NCBI RefSeq assembly: GCF_004402045.1
Contig: NZ_SOMG01000018.1
Coordinates: 62,001 to 126,000, forward strand
DNA from: Lelliottia nimipressuralis
GTDB lineage: Bacteria > Pseudomonadota > Gammaproteobacteria > Enterobacterales > Enterobacteriaceae
Direction of reading: 5' to 3'
DNA: 64,000 bases
The notes under the pieces are model-generated. The model had not been told where the DNA came from. It saw only the letters and a list, made by a program, of their open reading frames with translations, and did no database searches. The translations under genes were made by a program, and so were the position numbers. Positions 1-10,576 of this stretch are shown here, one piece after another. How positions within the stretch are numbered: position 1 is the stretch's first letter; each line of letters starts with the position of its first letter.

Positions 1-1785
1 CGCCATCGAGACATCAGACAGCAGCGCCAGGTTGGCGCTCAGACGGTTAAGATGCTGGTAATAACGTTTCGTCGCATCGCCGGTCGGCGTCGCGCTGGTC
101 AGACCGCGCGTCAGGCCCAGCCAGAAGCTGCGCACCTTGTTGCTACCCACGTGACCGATATGTTTGAACAGCAGCTTATCGAAGGCATCCACGTCGTTAT
201 TCTGCGCAGCGGCCATCTCTTCGAGCACGTACGGATGGCAGCGAATTGCCCCCTGACCGAAGATCATCATGCTGCGGGTCAGGATGTTTGCCCCCTCAAC
301 GGTGATGGCAATCGGTGCGCCCTGATAGCCACGCGCCAGGAAGTTGCCTTCGCCGAGCATAATGCCCTTACCGCCTGCGATATCCATCGCGTCAATGATC
401 GACTGCTGCGCGCGGTGGGTACAGTGGTACTTCACAATCGCGGACAGCACGGCCGGTTTTTCGCCCAGCATGATGCCGTAGGTAATCAGGGAAGCAGCGG
501 CATCCATCACGTAGGCGTTGCCTGCGATACGCGCCAGCGGCTCTTCGATACCTTCCATCTTGCCGATGGAGATTTTAAACTGACGGCGGATGTGGGCGTA
601 AGCACCAATCCCCATCGCCACGGACTTCAGACCACCGGTTGAGTTCGACGGCAGGGTAATGCCGCGACCCACAGACAGACATTCCACCAGCATACGCCAG
701 CCCTGACCGGCCATTTTCGGGCCACCGATGATGTAATCAATCGGCACAAAGATATCCTGGCCGCGGGTTGGGCCGTTCTGGAACGGTACGTTCAGCGGGA
801 AGTGACGACGACCAATTTCAACGCCAGGGGTAGAGGTTGGGATCAGCGCACAGGTAATGCCCAGATCTTCTTCGCCGCCCAGCAGTTTTTCCGGGTCAGA
901 GAGCTTAAAGGCCAGACCCAGCACGGTGGCGATTGGCGCCAGAGTGATATAACGCTTGTTCCAGGTCAGGCGCATACCCAGCACCTGCTCGCCCTGCCAT
1001 TCGCCCATGCAGACCACGCCGGTATCCGGAATCGCGCCCGCATCGGAGCCTGCTTCCGGGCTGGTCAGCGCGAAGCAAGGAATTTCCTGACCGCGAGCCA
1101 GACGCGGCAGGTAATGATCTTTCTGTTCTTCCGTACCGTAATGCTGCAGCAGCTCGCCCGGACCTAAGGAGTTCGGTACGCCAACGGTGATCGCCAGGAT
1201 CCCGGAAACGCCCGCCAGCTTTTGCAGTACGCGAGCCTGAGCGTAAGCGGAGAATTCCAGACCACCGTACTCTTTCTTAATGATCATCGCGAAGAAGCGA
1301 TGTTCTTTCAGGTATGCCCACAGTTCTGGCGGCAGGTCAGCCATTTCATGGGTGATGGCAAAGTCGTTCGCCATACGGCACGCTTCTTCCACCGGGCCAT
1401 CAATAAAGGCCTGTTCTTCAGCGGTCAGGCGCGGCTGCGGATAGTTATGCAGTTTCTTCCAGTCCGGGTTGCCCTGGAACAGGTCACCTTCCCACCAGGT
1501 GGTGCCCGCATCAATCGCTTCTTTCTCTGTACGCGACATCGGCGGCATCACTTTACGGAAGCCCTTGAACACCGGCGCGGAGATCATTGATTTACGCATC
1601 GGGGCAAAGTTAAACGGCAGAAGAATGATGGCAAGAGGGACTAAAAGCCAGATATTCCACAGACCGGCGACGCCAAGTGCAGCGGTCCAGGCCAGAAGAA
1701 TCAGGCTGCTCAGGAATAAACTGACGCGGTGATAGAACAACACACCGAGCAGAACAACGGTTGCGAGAATGCTCAAAATCATCAT
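1..1785 (-). CDS. fadE: Acyl-CoA dehydrogenase FadE (3' end outside window)
   Basis: FadE catalyses the first oxidation step of fatty acid beta-oxidation, turning acyl-CoA into 2-enoyl-CoA. The reverse strand from 1785 starts with two Met codons and reads [14 protein letters not shown], then hydrophobic N-terminal segments and a [12 protein letters not shown] stretch, all characteristic of the long enterobacterial FadE. The frame stays open to base 1, giving 595 codons; the family is about 814 residues, so roughly the last quarter lies beyond the window edge. A ribosome site (GGGAGC) precedes the ATG. A FadR operator lies just upstream, so repression in the absence of long-chain acyl-CoA is expected. 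It is divergent from gmhA. Confidence 0.97.
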   Translation of the reverse strand, partial: MMILSILATVVLLGVLFYHRVSLFLSSLILLAWTAALGVAGLWNIWLLVPLAIILLPFNFAPMRKSMISAPVFKGFRKVMPPMSRTEKEAIDAGTTWWEGDLFQGNPDWKKLHNYPQPRLTAEEQAFIDGPVEEACRMANDFAITHEMADLPPELWAYLKEHRFFAMIIKKEYGGLEFSAYAQARVLQKLAGVSGILAITVGVPNSLGPGELLQHYGTEEQKDHYLPRLARGQEIPCFALTSPEAGSDAGAIPDTGVVCMGEWQGEQVLGMRLTWNKRYITLAPIATVLGLAFKLSDPEKLLGGEEDLGITCALIPTSTPGVEIGRRHFPLNVPFQNGPTRGQDIFVPIDYIIGGPKMAGQGWRMLVECLSVGRGITLPSNSTGGLKSVAMGIGAYAHIRRQFKISIGKMEGIEEPLARIAGNAYVMDAAASLITYGIMLGEKPAVLSAIVKYHCTHRAQQSIIDAMDIAGGKGIMLGEGNFLARGYQGAPIAITVEGANILTRSMMIFGQGAIRCHPYVLEEMAAAQNNDVDAFDKLLFKHIGHVGSNKVRSFWLGLTRGLTSATPTGDATKRYYQHLNRLSANLALLSDVSMA

Positions 1786-1807
1786 AAAGAAAAGCTCCCT
1801 TGCTTGT

Positions 1808-1824
1808 AGGAGGTCTGACCACTT
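1808..1824 (-). promoter_or_regulatory. FadR operator of fadE
   Basis: The reverse strand reads AAGTGGTCAGACCTCCT, which matches the FadR consensus (TGGTC-N-GACC core) and agrees with the fadE operator as I remember it from E. coli. It lies 23-39 bp upstream of the fadE start, where FadR binding would block transcription. The palindromic core is seen directly; its function is inferred from the family. Confidence 0.85.
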
Positions 1825-2024
1825 GTGATGATATGGTTGTAGTTGATGTTATTTCCTTTAGCAATGTGTTTACAAAATAATTACAACCTGGTTCACATTG
1901 TTCGCGTTTTAGTCGGCACGAAAAAACAAAACGCCGGGCGATTCGTATGGCTTTAGCTTCTCGCTTTTCCCGCTATCCGGTACACTCCACTGTGTTATTT
2001 CATCAATACTGAAGGATTATCCTC

Positions 2025-2603
2025 ATGTACCAGGATCTTATTCGTAACGAACTGAACGAAGCGGCGGAAACGCTGGCTAACTTTCTGAAAGATGATGCCA
2101 ATATTCACGCTATTCAGCGCGCGGCGGTCCTGCTGGCTGACAGTTTTAAAGCCGGTGGCAAAGTGCTCTCCTGCGGTAACGGCGGCTCCCACTGTGACGC
2201 CATGCACTTCGCAGAAGAGCTGACCGGACGCTATCGTGAAAACCGTCCGGGCTACCCGGCGATTGCGATTTCCGACGTGAGCCACATCTCCTGCGTAGGT
2301 AACGACTTCGGTTACGACCATATCTTTTCCCGCTACGTTGAGGCGGTAGGCCGTGAAGGCGACGTGCTGCTGGGGATTTCTACCTCCGGTAACTCCGCTA
2401 ATGTGATCAAAGCGATCGCTGCCGCGCGTGAAAAAGGGATGAAAGTCATCACCCTGACCGGGAAAGATGGCGGTAAGATGGACGGTACGGCGGATATCGA
2501 AATTCGTGTTCCGCACTTCGGTTATGCAGACCGCGTTCAGGAAATTCACATCAAAGTGATCCACATCCTGATCCAGCTGATCGAAAAAGAGATGGTTAAG
2601 TAA
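2025..2603 (+). CDS. gmhA: Sedoheptulose-7-phosphate isomerase GmhA (LpcA)
   Basis: GmhA converts sedoheptulose 7-phosphate to D-glycero-D-manno-heptose 7-phosphate, the first step toward the ADP-heptose used in the lipopolysaccharide inner core. The 192-residue protein is full length for the family. It is a single SIS domain with the phosphosugar-binding segments [16 protein letters not shown] and [13 protein letters not shown] good ribosome site (GAAGGA) precedes the ATG. It is divergent from fadE and followed 48 bp later by yafJ in the same direction, the E. coli arrangement. Confidence 0.97.
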   Translation: MYQDLIRNELNEAAETLANFLKDDANIHAIQRAAVLLADSFKAGGKVLSCGNGGSHCDAMHFAEELTGRYRENRPGYPAIAISDVSHISCVGNDFGYDHIFSRYVEAVGREGDVLLGISTSGNSANVIKAIAAAREKGMKVITLTGKDGGKMDGTADIEIRVPHFGYADRVQEIHIKVIHILIQLIEKEMVK

Positions 2604-2651
2604 GGCTTCGCTGGGGGGCACTGGTGCCCCCCGCTGTTGTGGAGGTGACGT

Positions 2652-3419
2652 ATGTGCGAACTGCTCGGGATGAGCGCCAATGTGCCAACCGATATCTGCT
2701 TTAGTTTCACCGGGCTGGTTCAGCGCGGTGGGGGAACCGGGCCGCATAAAGACGGCTGGGGCATCACCTTCTACGAAGGCAAAGGGTGTCGCACGTTCAA
2801 AGATCCACAGCCCAGCTTTAACTCACCGATTGCCAAACTGGTGCAGGATTATCCCATCAAGTCGCGCTCGGTGATTGCGCATATTCGCCAGGCAAACCGG
2901 GGTGAAGTCGCGCTGGAAAATACTCATCCGTTTACCCGTGAGCTGTGGGGCCGTAACTGGACCTACGCGCATAATGGACAACTCACGGGCTATAAGTCGC
3001 TTGAGACGGGCAATTTCCGCCCGGTCGGCGAAACCGACAGTGAAAAAGCCTTCTGCTGGCTGCTTCACAAACTGACGGAGCGCTATCCCCGCACGCCTGG
3101 CAACATGGCCGCCGTGTTTAAATACATTGCGACGCTGGCGTCGGAGCTACGCGAAAAAGGCGTGTTCAATATGCTGCTCTCTGACGGGCGCTATGTGATG
3201 GCGTTCTGCTCAACGAATCTGTTCTGGATCACCCGCCGTGCGCCGTTTGGCGTTGCGACGCTACTCGATCAGGATGTGGAGATAGACTTTCAGAAGGAGA
3301 CCACACCGAACGATGTGGTCACTGTCATTGCAACGCAGCCGCTGACGGGCAACGAAACCTGGCAAAAGATTATGCCAGGCGAGTGGGTGCTATTTTGTCT
3401 CGGGGACCGTGTAATTTGA
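2652..3419 (+). CDS. yafJ: Class II glutamine amidotransferase-like protein YafJ
   Basis: The protein (255 aa) begins MCELLGM, so Cys2 becomes the N-terminal nucleophile once Met is removed, the hallmark of class II (Ntn) glutamine amidotransferases. Further family motifs are [14 protein letters not shown] and WTYAHNGQL. There is no synthase or acceptor domain, so it is a stand-alone glutaminase-like domain whose substrate is not known to me. GGAGGTGACGT precedes the ATG. It follows gmhA directly and its last 30 bp overlap the end of the convergent yafK. Confidence 0.93.
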   Translation: MCELLGMSANVPTDICFSFTGLVQRGGGTGPHKDGWGITFYEGKGCRTFKDPQPSFNSPIAKLVQDYPIKSRSVIAHIRQANRGEVALENTHPFTRELWGRNWTYAHNGQLTGYKSLETGNFRPVGETDSEKAFCWLLHKLTERYPRTPGNMAAVFKYIATLASELREKGVFNMLLSDGRYVMAFCSTNLFWITRRAPFGVATLLDQDVEIDFQKETTPNDVVTVIATQPLTGNETWQKIMPGEWVLFCLGDRVI

Positions 3420-4130
3420 CGCCAGCTGTGGATGGACGACTTCGTGGCTCAGCGGTTTGCTGACCACGTAACGACCATCTACGATAGAGACCACCGGTGG
3501 CTTGTGGGTCTGCTCAAAGTAGTCGTAACCCGGCTTAAGCTGTTTCCAGAAATCCGCGTAGTATGAGAACTTGTGACGGGCCATGTTGGCATCCGTCATG
3601 CGGAACGGATAAATGCTGACCTGAACGTTAGGCTGCCCAAAGACCAGCGCACCCGTTACAAACTGGAAGATCTCATCAATACCGGAGTCGGTCATCGCAT
3701 AACAGCCGATAGACACGCAGGCACCGTGGATCATCAGGTATTTACCTTCATAACCGTGGGCACGGTCGTAGGCATTCGGGAAGCCGATGTTAATGGCTTT
3801 ATAGAAGCGGCTGTCGGGTTTGAGCTGGCTACGCTGAACGTTGTAAAACCCTTCCGGACTTTTGAAATCGCCCTGACGTTGTTTTGGCCCCAGCCCGCCG
3901 GAGTAGTTACAAATCTTGTAGCTATCAAGCAGTTGATAAGTCTCACCCATTTTTACAAACAGATCGAGAGTGCGCTCTTCCTTGAAGATCTGAATATAAA
4001 CCGGCGATCCCATTAACTGCTGTTTATATTCTTTGCTGACCGGCGTCGTTGAGCTATTACTGCTGAGCAGTCCGGCAAACGACATGCACGGAATCAGAAG
4101 CATCGCAATGAACAATGCGATTTTACGCAT
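3390..4130 (-). CDS. yafK: YkuD-family periplasmic protein YafK (DpaA)
   Basis: This 246-residue protein has an N-terminal signal peptide ([20 protein letters not shown]) and a YkuD (L,D-transpeptidase) fold with the motif [14 protein letters not shown], in which the His and the Cys of SIGC are catalytic. In E. coli the homologue (DpaA/LdtF) is reported to release Braun lipoprotein from peptidoglycan rather than form cross-links; that role is carried over by homology. Length and start agree with the family. It is convergent with yafJ, sharing 30 bp, and divergent from the nqr operon. Confidence 0.93.
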   Translation of the reverse strand: MRKIALFIAMLLIPCMSFAGLLSSNSSTTPVSKEYKQQLMGSPVYIQIFKEERTLDLFVKMGETYQLLDSYKICNYSGGLGPKQRQGDFKSPEGFYNVQRSQLKPDSRFYKAINIGFPNAYDRAHGYEGKYLMIHGACVSIGCYAMTDSGIDEIFQFVTGALVFGQPNVQVSIYPFRMTDANMARHKFSYYADFWKQLKPGYDYFEQTHKPPVVSIVDGRYVVSKPLSHEVVHPQLASNYTVPETK

Positions 4131-4428
4131 ACTACTAGTTCCTTGATAAAACCATGACCAACTTGCCAGGACGGCAAAAGAGACCCGAAATCAGATTATT
4201 CTGTTAGGAGCGCTCACATTAGCACCACCAGAGATTTTCGCAAGAGCCGGGCGGTGAGTTTACAAATTAGTTTTACTTTATAAACCATCAACGTTGCGAT
4301 GGCTCCAGGAACTTTGCGTATTAGCTCGCAATTTGGCGCGCGCGACGGCGGATTCCCTGCCCGCGGGAAGGGGAAAATGTTACACTTCGCGCCCACTGGA
4401 TTGTTGTTCATGGAAACCTGCTAACCAC
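4131..4428. other. Divergent intergenic region between yafK and the nqr operon
   Basis: About 300 bp hold the promoters of yafK and nqrA. An in-frame upstream extension of nqrA exists from 4294, but it lacks NqrA-like sequence and the family starts at [11 protein letters not shown]. No regulator site could be assigned. Confidence 0.5.
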
Positions 4429-5772
4429 ATGTTTAAAATAAAAAAAGGACTTGATCTGCCGATTGCAGGCGTGCCAGCGCAGCACGTTTCGACAGGCGCA
4501 AGTGTCCGTCATGTCGCCATTTTGGGCGATGACTACCTGGGAATGCGCCCTTCAATGCTGGTACAGGAAGGCGATCGCGTTATCAAAGGACAGGCGCTCT
4601 TTGAGGACAAAAAAAATCCCGGCGTGATGTTCACGGCACCCGCGAGCGGCATCGTTGTGGCGATCAACCGTGGCGAACGGCGCGTTCTGCAGTCGGTGGT
4701 TATCCGCATTGAAGGCAATGAACAGCGTGAATTTGCCCATTACGACGTCGCAGACCTCGCGTCGCTGAGCCGTGACGCTGTTCAGGCCCAACTTCTGGCA
4801 TCCGGTTTATGGACCGCGCTTCGTACGCGTCCCTTCAGCAAATCACCTGTTCCCGGCGCGGAACCGGCCGCAATTTTCGTTACGGCAATGGACACCAACC
4901 CGCTCAGCGTGGACCCGCAGCCGGTTATCCTGGCGCAGCGCAAGGCCTTTGATGCCGGGCTGACCCTTTTAACCCGCCTGACGTCGGGGAAAGTCCACGT
5001 TTGTCAGGCCGGTGGCGGCAAGCTCGGCGGCCATCCGCAGGGGCAGGTCACGTTTAATGAGTTTGCTGGCCCGCATCCTGCGGGGCTGGTTGGGACGCAC
5101 ATCCACTTCCTTGAGCCGGTAAGCCTGACAAAACAGGTCTGGCATCTTAATTATCAGGACGTTATTGCCATTGGCCATCTCTTCACCACCGGTGAACTGA
5201 GCGCTGAACGGACTATCGCCATTGGCGGACCGCAGGCGAGCCATCCGCGTCTGGTGAAGACGCTGCTGGGCGCAGACATCAATGAACTGCTGGTGGGTGA
5301 AGTAAAAGAGGGCGAAAACCGCCTGATTTCCGGTTCGGTGCTCAGCGGCCGCCATGCTGTTGATGCGCAGGCGTATCTGGGCCGTTTCCATTTGCAGGTC
5401 AGCATTGTGCTGGAAGGTCGCGAGAAGGAGCTGTTCGGCTGGGTGCTGCCCGGTGCGGAAAAGTATTCCGTCACCCGGACCACGCTGGGTCACTTCCTGC
5501 GTAACAGGCTGTTTAACTTCTCGACCAGTACGCACGGCGGAGAGCGCGCCATGGTCCCGATTGGCAACTACGAGCGCGTCATGCCGCTGGATATTCTGCC
5601 GACCATGCTGTTGCGCGATCTCCTCGCCGGCGATACCGACAGCGCGCAGGCGCTGGGCTGCCTGGAGCTGGACGAAGAAGACCTGGCGCTCTGTACCTAT
5701 GTGTGTCCGGGAAAATACGAATATGGACCCGTATTGCGCGAGGTGTTAACCCGCATTGAGCAGGAAGGATAA
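4429..5772 (+). CDS. nqrA: Na+-translocating NADH:quinone reductase subunit A
   Basis: NqrA is the cytoplasmic quinone-interacting subunit of Na+-NQR, which oxidises NADH, reduces ubiquinone and pumps sodium out. Starting at the ATG of [14 protein letters not shown] the protein is 447 residues, the usual length; the longer frame from 4294 is rejected because its first 45 residues are not family-like. Recognisable segments include [13 protein letters not shown] and [20 protein letters not shown] near the C terminus. It is the first gene of nqrABCDEF-nqrM, with nqrB starting 3 bp after its stop. Confidence 0.97.
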   Translation: MFKIKKGLDLPIAGVPAQHVSTGASVRHVAILGDDYLGMRPSMLVQEGDRVIKGQALFEDKKNPGVMFTAPASGIVVAINRGERRVLQSVVIRIEGNEQREFAHYDVADLASLSRDAVQAQLLASGLWTALRTRPFSKSPVPGAEPAAIFVTAMDTNPLSVDPQPVILAQRKAFDAGLTLLTRLTSGKVHVCQAGGGKLGGHPQGQVTFNEFAGPHPAGLVGTHIHFLEPVSLTKQVWHLNYQDVIAIGHLFTTGELSAERTIAIGGPQASHPRLVKTLLGADINELLVGEVKEGENRLISGSVLSGRHAVDAQAYLGRFHLQVSIVLEGREKELFGWVLPGAEKYSVTRTTLGHFLRNRLFNFSTSTHGGERAMVPIGNYERVMPLDILPTMLLRDLLAGDTDSAQALGCLELDEEDLALCTYVCPGKYEYGPVLREVLTRIEQEG

Positions 5773-5775
5773 CTG

Positions 5776-7011
5776 ATGGGCTTAAAACACCTCTTTGAAA
5801 AAATTGAGCCGCACTTTACCGAAGGGAAGCTCAAAAAATACTACCCGCTGTATGAAGCAACAGCGACCATTTTCTACACGCCTGGGCTGGTGACGAAAGG
5901 GGCGGCGCACGTTCGCGATGCCATCGACCTCAAGCGGATGATGATTCTGGTGTGGTTTGCGGTCTTCCCGGCGATGTTCTGGGGAATGTACAACGTCGGC
6001 CTGCAGACCATTCCGGCACTGCACCACATGTACGATGCACAGCAGCTGGCGCAGGTGCTCCAGTCTGACTGGCACTACCGTCTGGCCCAGTCCTTAGGGG
6101 TGAGCTTCGCTGCAGATGCAGGCTGGATGAGCATGATGACGCTGGGTGCGGTTTTCTTCCTGCCGATTTACATCACGGTATTTATCGTGGGCGGCTTCTG
6201 GGAAGTGCTGTTTGCCATCATCCGTAAACATGAGATCAACGAAGGCTTCTTCGTGACCTCCATTCTTTTTGCCCTGATTGTTCCTCCGACGCTGCCACTC
6301 TGGCAGGCGGCGCTAGGCATCAGTTTTGGCGTGGTGATTGCCAAAGAGATCTTCGGCGGGACCGGGCGGAACTTCCTCAACCCGGCGCTGGCGGGACGTG
6401 CGTTTCTGTTCTTTGCGTATCCGGCACAAATCTCGGGCGACCTGGTATGGACGGCGGCAGACGGTTTTTCCGGCGCCACGCCACTTTCGCAGTGGGCGGC
6501 ACACGGCGGCGAAGCGCTGGTTAACAACGCGACAGGGCAGCCGGTCACCTGGTTCGATGCCTTTATAGGCAACATTCCGGGCTCCATCGGGGAAGTCTCT
6601 ACGCTGATGATTTTGCTGGGCGGCGCGATTATTCTTTTCGGTCGCGTAGCCTCCTGGCGAATTGTGGCGGGCGTGATGATCGGCATGGTGCTGACCGCCA
6701 CGATGTTCAATGTTATCGGTTCGACCACCAACCCGATGTTCTCCATGCCGTGGTACTGGCATCTGGTGCTGGGTGGCTTCGCGTTTGGCATGATGTTCAT
6801 GGCGACCGACCCTGTCTCTGCCTCGTTTACGGATAAAGGTAAATGGAGCTATGGCGTGCTTATTGGCGCGATGTGTGTCCTGATCCGCGTGGTCAACCCG
6901 GCATATCCAGAAGGAATGATGCTGGCCATTCTGTTTGCCAATCTGTTTGCGCCACTCTTCGATTATCTGGTGGTGCGGGCCAACATTAAGCGGAGGAAGG
7001 CGCGTGGCTGA
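5776..7011 (+). CDS. nqrB: Na+-NQR subunit B
   Basis: NqrB is the largest membrane subunit and carries a covalently bound FMN. The 411-residue protein has about ten hydrophobic segments and the flavinylation motif SGAT, whose Thr is residue 235, close to the Thr236 known in Vibrio cholerae. The N-terminal [10 protein letters not shown] segment is typical. It lies between nqrA (3 bp gap) and nqrC, whose GTG start overlaps its last codons. Confidence 0.97.
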   Translation: MGLKHLFEKIEPHFTEGKLKKYYPLYEATATIFYTPGLVTKGAAHVRDAIDLKRMMILVWFAVFPAMFWGMYNVGLQTIPALHHMYDAQQLAQVLQSDWHYRLAQSLGVSFAADAGWMSMMTLGAVFFLPIYITVFIVGGFWEVLFAIIRKHEINEGFFVTSILFALIVPPTLPLWQAALGISFGVVIAKEIFGGTGRNFLNPALAGRAFLFFAYPAQISGDLVWTAADGFSGATPLSQWAAHGGEALVNNATGQPVTWFDAFIGNIPGSIGEVSTLMILLGGAIILFGRVASWRIVAGVMIGMVLTATMFNVIGSTTNPMFSMPWYWHLVLGGFAFGMMFMATDPVSASFTDKGKWSYGVLIGAMCVLIRVVNPAYPEGMMLAILFANLFAPLFDYLVVRANIKRRKARG

Positions 7012-7798
7012 AGTTAAAAATAACGACAGCATCAGCAAAACGCTGCTGGTGGTGCTGGTGCTCTGTCTGGTTTGTTCCATTATTGTGGCCGGTTCTGCCG
7101 TGGGGTTAAAACCCCTGCAGCAGGAGCAACGTGCGCTGGATAAACAGCGCAACATTCTGGCCGTGGCCGGCCTGATGCAGGAAGGAATGAGCGCAGATGA
7201 CGTGTCGGCCGTCTTTGCCGAACGGATTTCGGCGCGTCTGGTGGATTTAAAAACGGGCCAACTGCTGGAGAAAGATCCGGCAAAATTCAACCAGGCACTG
7301 GCGCTGAAAGATCCGCAGATGAGCCTGACGCTCGAGGCATCGCAAGATCCCGCCGGGATTAAGCGCCGCAGCAATCTCGCCGAAATTTACCTGGTGCGCG
7401 ACGAGCAAAAACGCGTGCAGGAAATGGTGCTGCCGATTTACGGCAACGGCCTGTGGTCAATGATGTACGCCTTTGTGGCCCTTGATACGGATGGTCGCAC
7501 CGTAAAAGGCATTACGTACTATGACCAGGGGGAAACCCCGGGGCTGGGTGGCGAAGTTGAGAACCCTAACTGGCGGGCACAGTTTGTCGGCAAAAAAGTG
7601 CTCGACGATAACGGCCTTCCCGCGCTGAAGGTGATGAAAGGGGCTGCACGTCCCGGTGACGACTACGCCGTCGACGGGCTTTCCGGCGCCACGCTCACAT
7701 CAAAAGGCGTGCAGCACAGTTTTGATTTCTGGATGGGCGAGCTGGGCTTTGGTCCTTTCCTGAAAAACGTACGTGAAGGAGCGCTGAACAATGGCTGA
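7004..7798 (+). CDS. nqrC: Na+-NQR subunit C (GTG start)
   Basis: NqrC carries the second covalent FMN. I place the start at the GTG (7004-7006) of [17 protein letters not shown] because it has a good AGGAAGG ribosome site, overlaps the nqrB stop and gives the family length (264 aa); the ATG at 6935 would add 23 unrelated residues. There is one N-terminal membrane helix, and the periplasmic FMN domain ends with [14 protein letters not shown], where the flavinylated Thr is residue 230. ApbE is needed to attach the FMN, but no apbE gene is in this operon. Confidence 0.96.
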   Translation: MAEVKNNDSISKTLLVVLVLCLVCSIIVAGSAVGLKPLQQEQRALDKQRNILAVAGLMQEGMSADDVSAVFAERISARLVDLKTGQLLEKDPAKFNQALALKDPQMSLTLEASQDPAGIKRRSNLAEIYLVRDEQKRVQEMVLPIYGNGLWSMMYAFVALDTDGRTVKGITYYDQGETPGLGGEVENPNWRAQFVGKKVLDDNGLPALKVMKGAARPGDDYAVDGLSGATLTSKGVQHSFDFWMGELGFGPFLKNVREGALNNG

Positions 7799-8429
7799 TA
7801 CCGGTGAACTGAAAGAAGTCAAAAAGGTGCTCATTGGCCCACTGCTCGCCAATAACCCGATTACGCTGCAGGTGCTGGGCGTATGTTCAGCCCTGGCGGT
7901 AACGACCAAGCTGGAAACGGCGGTGGTGATGACGCTGGCAGTAACGCTGGTAACCGCGTTCTCCAGCATGTTTATCTCAATGATCCGCCACCACATTCCC
8001 AACAGCGTGAGGATCATCGTGCAGATGGCGATCATCGCCTCGCTGGTGATCGTGGTCGATCAGCTGCTGCGCGCCTTCGCTTATGAAACCTCCAAACAGC
8101 TCTCGGTGTTTGTCGGGCTGATCATCACCAACTGTATCGTCATGGGGCGTGCGGAAGCCTACGCCATGAAAATGCCGCCGCTGGCGAGCTTTATGGACGG
8201 TATCGGCAACGGCCTCGGCTACGGCGTGATCCTGCTGACCGTCGGGTTCCTGCGTGAGCTCATTGGCAGCGGCAAGCTGTTTGGCATCACGGTGCTGGAC
8301 ACGGTGCAGAACGGCGGCTGGTATCTGCCAAACGGGCTGTTCCTGCTGGCCCCTAGCGCATTTTTCATTATCGGTTTGCTGATCTGGCTGATTCGTACGT
8401 TGAGACCAGAACAGCAGGAAAAGGAGTAA
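7791..8429 (+). CDS. nqrD: Na+-NQR subunit D
   Basis: A 212-residue, almost entirely hydrophobic subunit with six predicted helices, related to NqrE and to RnfE. NqrD and NqrE form an inverted pair that holds an intramembrane iron centre. The [15 protein letters not shown] segment contains the conserved Cys of the family. The ATG overlaps the end of nqrC by 8 bp, suggesting translational coupling. Confidence 0.96.
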   Translation: MADTGELKEVKKVLIGPLLANNPITLQVLGVCSALAVTTKLETAVVMTLAVTLVTAFSSMFISMIRHHIPNSVRIIVQMAIIASLVIVVDQLLRAFAYETSKQLSVFVGLIITNCIVMGRAEAYAMKMPPLASFMDGIGNGLGYGVILLTVGFLRELIGSGKLFGITVLDTVQNGGWYLPNGLFLLAPSAFFIIGLLIWLIRTLRPEQQEKE

Positions 8430-8435
8430 CCGACG

Positions 8436-9032
8436 ATGGCTCATTACCTGAGTTTGTTTGTGCGTGCGGTGTTTGTTGAAAACATGGCGCTCGCGTTTTT
8501 CCTCGGCATGTGTACGTTCCTTGCGGTTTCCAAAAAAGTGTCGACGGCATTTGGACTGGGCGTGGCGGTGACGGTCGTGCTCGGGCTCTCCGTTCCCATT
8601 AACAATCTGGTGTACAACTTTGTGCTGCGGGACGGCGCGCTGGTGGAAGGCGTTGACCTCAGCTTCCTGAACTTCATCACCTTTATCGGGGTGATCGCGG
8701 CGCTGGTCCAAATCCTTGAGATGATCCTTGATAGGTATTTCCCGTCGCTTTACAACGCGCTTGGGATCTTCCTGCCGCTGATCGCGGTGAACTGCGCCAT
8801 CTTTGGCGGCGTTTCGTTTATGGTTCAGCGTGATTACAACTTCAGTGAATCCGTAGTCTACGGTTTCGGCTCCGGTATCGGCTGGATGCTGGCGATTGTC
8901 ACCATGGCGGGGATCCGCGAAAAAATGAAATATGCCAACGTACCTGCGGGTCTGCGTGGCTTAGGGATCACCTTTATCACCACCGGGTTGATGGCGCTGG
9001 GCTTTATGTCCTTCTCTGGTGTGCAGCTATAA
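8436..9032 (+). CDS. nqrE: Na+-NQR subunit E
   Basis: NqrE (198 aa) is the partner of NqrD in the membrane and starts [30 protein letters not shown]. The Cys of FLGMCTF and that of AVNCAIFGG are the family's metal-centre cysteines. It has six hydrophobic helices. It follows nqrD by 6 bp and precedes nqrF by 10 bp. Confidence 0.96.
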   Translation: MAHYLSLFVRAVFVENMALAFFLGMCTFLAVSKKVSTAFGLGVAVTVVLGLSVPINNLVYNFVLRDGALVEGVDLSFLNFITFIGVIAALVQILEMILDRYFPSLYNALGIFLPLIAVNCAIFGGVSFMVQRDYNFSESVVYGFGSGIGWMLAIVTMAGIREKMKYANVPAGLRGLGITFITTGLMALGFMSFSGVQL

Positions 9033-9042
9033 GGGCTAACAG

Positions 9043-10266
9043 ATGGAAATTATCCTTGGCGTGGTGATGTTCACGCTAATTGTACTGGTGCTGTCAGGGC
9101 TCATTCTGGCGGCGCGCGCGAAGCTGGTGAATTCCGGCGACGTGGTGATTGATATTAACGACGAGCCGCAGAATCAGATCCGCACGCCGGCGGGGGATAA
9201 ACTGCTCAACACGCTCTCCGGCAACGGCATTTTTGTCTCCTCAGCCTGCGGCGGCGGTGGCTCCTGCGGGCAGTGCCGCGTGACGGTGAAAGAGGGCGGT
9301 GGCGATATTCTGCCAACCGAGCTGGCGCATATCACAAAGCGTGAGGCAAAAGAGGGCTGCCGTCTGGCCTGCCAGGTCGCGGTGCGTCAGAACATGAAGA
9401 TTGAATTGCCGGAAGAGATCTTCGGCGTTAAAAAATGGGAGTGCGAGGTTATCTCTAATGATAACAAAGCCACATTTATTAAAGAGCTGAAGCTGCGAGT
9501 GCCGGAAGGGGAAGATGTCCCGTTCCGCGCCGGGGGATACATTCAGATTGAGTGTCCGGAGCACACTGTGGCGTATGCGGACTTTGACGTTCCGCAGGAG
9601 TACCGTGCCGACTGGGACAAGTTCAATCTCTTCCGCTTTGTGTCGGAGGTGAAAGAGCCGACGCTGCGCGCTTACTCGATGGCCAACTATCCGGAAGAAA
9701 AGGGCATTATCATGCTCAACGTGCGTATCGCTACGCCACCACCGAATGTGCCGGACGCGCCGCCGGGGATTATGTCTTCTTATATCTGGTCGCTAAAACC
9801 GGGCGACAAAGTGACGATCTCCGGCCCGTTTGGGGAGTTCTTTGCAAAAGATACCGACGCGGAAATGGTCTTTATCGGCGGCGGTGCCGGTATGGCCCCG
9901 ATGCGATCGCACATCTTTGACCAACTGAAGCGGCTTGGCAGCAAGCGTAAAATCAGCTTCTGGTACGGGGCGCGCTCGCTGCGTGAGATGTTCTATGATG
10001 ATGAATTCGAACAGCTGGCGCGTGAAAACCCGAACTTTACCTTCCATGTGGCGCTCTCCGATCCGCAGCCGGAAGATAACTGGACCGGTTACACGGGGTT
10101 CATCCATAACGTGCTGTATGAAAACTACCTCAAACATCATGCCGCTCCGGAAGACTGCGAATTCTATATGTGTGGTCCACCGATGATGAACGCCGCCGTG
10201 ATTAAAATGTTGAAAGATCTTGGCGTCGAAGATGAGAACATCATGCTCGATGACTTTGGAGGCTGA
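9043..10266 (+). CDS. nqrF: Na+-NQR subunit F (NADH dehydrogenase, FAD and 2Fe-2S)
   Basis: NqrF takes electrons from NADH. The 407-residue protein has an N-terminal membrane anchor, a plant-type 2Fe-2S domain ([10 protein letters not shown] with Cys69, Cys75 and Cys78, and a fourth Cys in CRLACQV), an FAD domain with RAYSMANYP, and an NADH domain with [12 protein letters not shown] and the CGPPMM loop near the C terminus. The length matches the family. It is the last structural gene, with nqrM starting 2 bp later. Confidence 0.97.
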   Translation: MEIILGVVMFTLIVLVLSGLILAARAKLVNSGDVVIDINDEPQNQIRTPAGDKLLNTLSGNGIFVSSACGGGGSCGQCRVTVKEGGGDILPTELAHITKREAKEGCRLACQVAVRQNMKIELPEEIFGVKKWECEVISNDNKATFIKELKLRVPEGEDVPFRAGGYIQIECPEHTVAYADFDVPQEYRADWDKFNLFRFVSEVKEPTLRAYSMANYPEEKGIIMLNVRIATPPPNVPDAPPGIMSSYIWSLKPGDKVTISGPFGEFFAKDTDAEMVFIGGGAGMAPMRSHIFDQLKRLGSKRKISFWYGARSLREMFYDDEFEQLARENPNFTFHVALSDPQPEDNWTGYTGFIHNVLYENYLKHHAAPEDCEFYMCGPPMMNAAVIKMLKDLGVEDENIMLDDFGG

Positions 10267-10268
10267 CG

Positions 10269-10469
10269 ATGCTGACGTTTCTGGCAACCTTTGTGGTTTT
10301 TGTGCTTGTCATCTTCGGCATGTCGTTAGGCTGGATCGTTAAGCGTAAAAGCATACAGGGCAGCTGCGGCGGGATATCCTCCATTGGGATGGAGAAGGTG
10401 TGCGACTGCCCGGAACCGTGCGATGCCCGTAAAAAACGCATGGCGCGCGAACAGCAGCGCATCATTTAA
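10269..10469 (+). CDS. nqrM: Na+-NQR maturation factor NqrM
   Basis: NqrM (66 aa) has one N-terminal membrane helix followed by a Cys-rich tail (SCGGISSIG, CDCPEPC) and is needed for iron delivery during Na+-NQR assembly in Vibrio. It lies 2 bp after nqrF. In many genomes apbE sits between nqrF and nqrM; here it does not. A REP element follows immediately, then dinB. Confidence 0.93.
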   Translation: MLTFLATFVVFVLVIFGMSLGWIVKRKSIQGSCGGISSIGMEKVCDCPEPCDARKKRMAREQQRII

Positions 10470-10477
10470 TCTGGTAG

Positions 10478-10504
10478 GTCGGGTAAGGCGAAGCCGCCAC
10501 CCGA
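10478..10504. repeat. REP palindrome
   Basis: The imperfect palindrome GTCGGGTAAGGCG...CGCCACCCGAC is a typical enterobacterial REP unit. It lies between nqrM and dinB. Confidence 0.8.
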
Positions 10505-10541
10505 CAATTCTCACGCACACTTCTCAATCCTCATTTGTTTA

Positions 10542-10557
10542 CTGTATACTTATCCAG
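10542..10557 (+). promoter_or_regulatory. LexA (SOS) box of dinB
   Basis: CTGTATACTTATCCAG fits the LexA consensus CTG-N10-CAG, with the AT-rich TATA-type centre. It is 19 bp before the dinB ATG, so dinB is expected to be SOS-inducible as in E. coli. Confidence 0.9.
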
Positions 10558-10576
10558 TAATGAGTGAGGGCTTACT

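Noticed and set aside
52..1590. Several plus-strand open frames over the first 1.6 kb
   Set aside because: They are antisense to fadE, which is clearly coded on the reverse strand with family sequence throughout.
6313..7374. Long reverse-strand frame of 353 codons
   Set aside because: It lies antisense to nqrB and nqrC; its composition (Arg, His, Ala, Pro rich) is typical of a GC-rich shadow frame.
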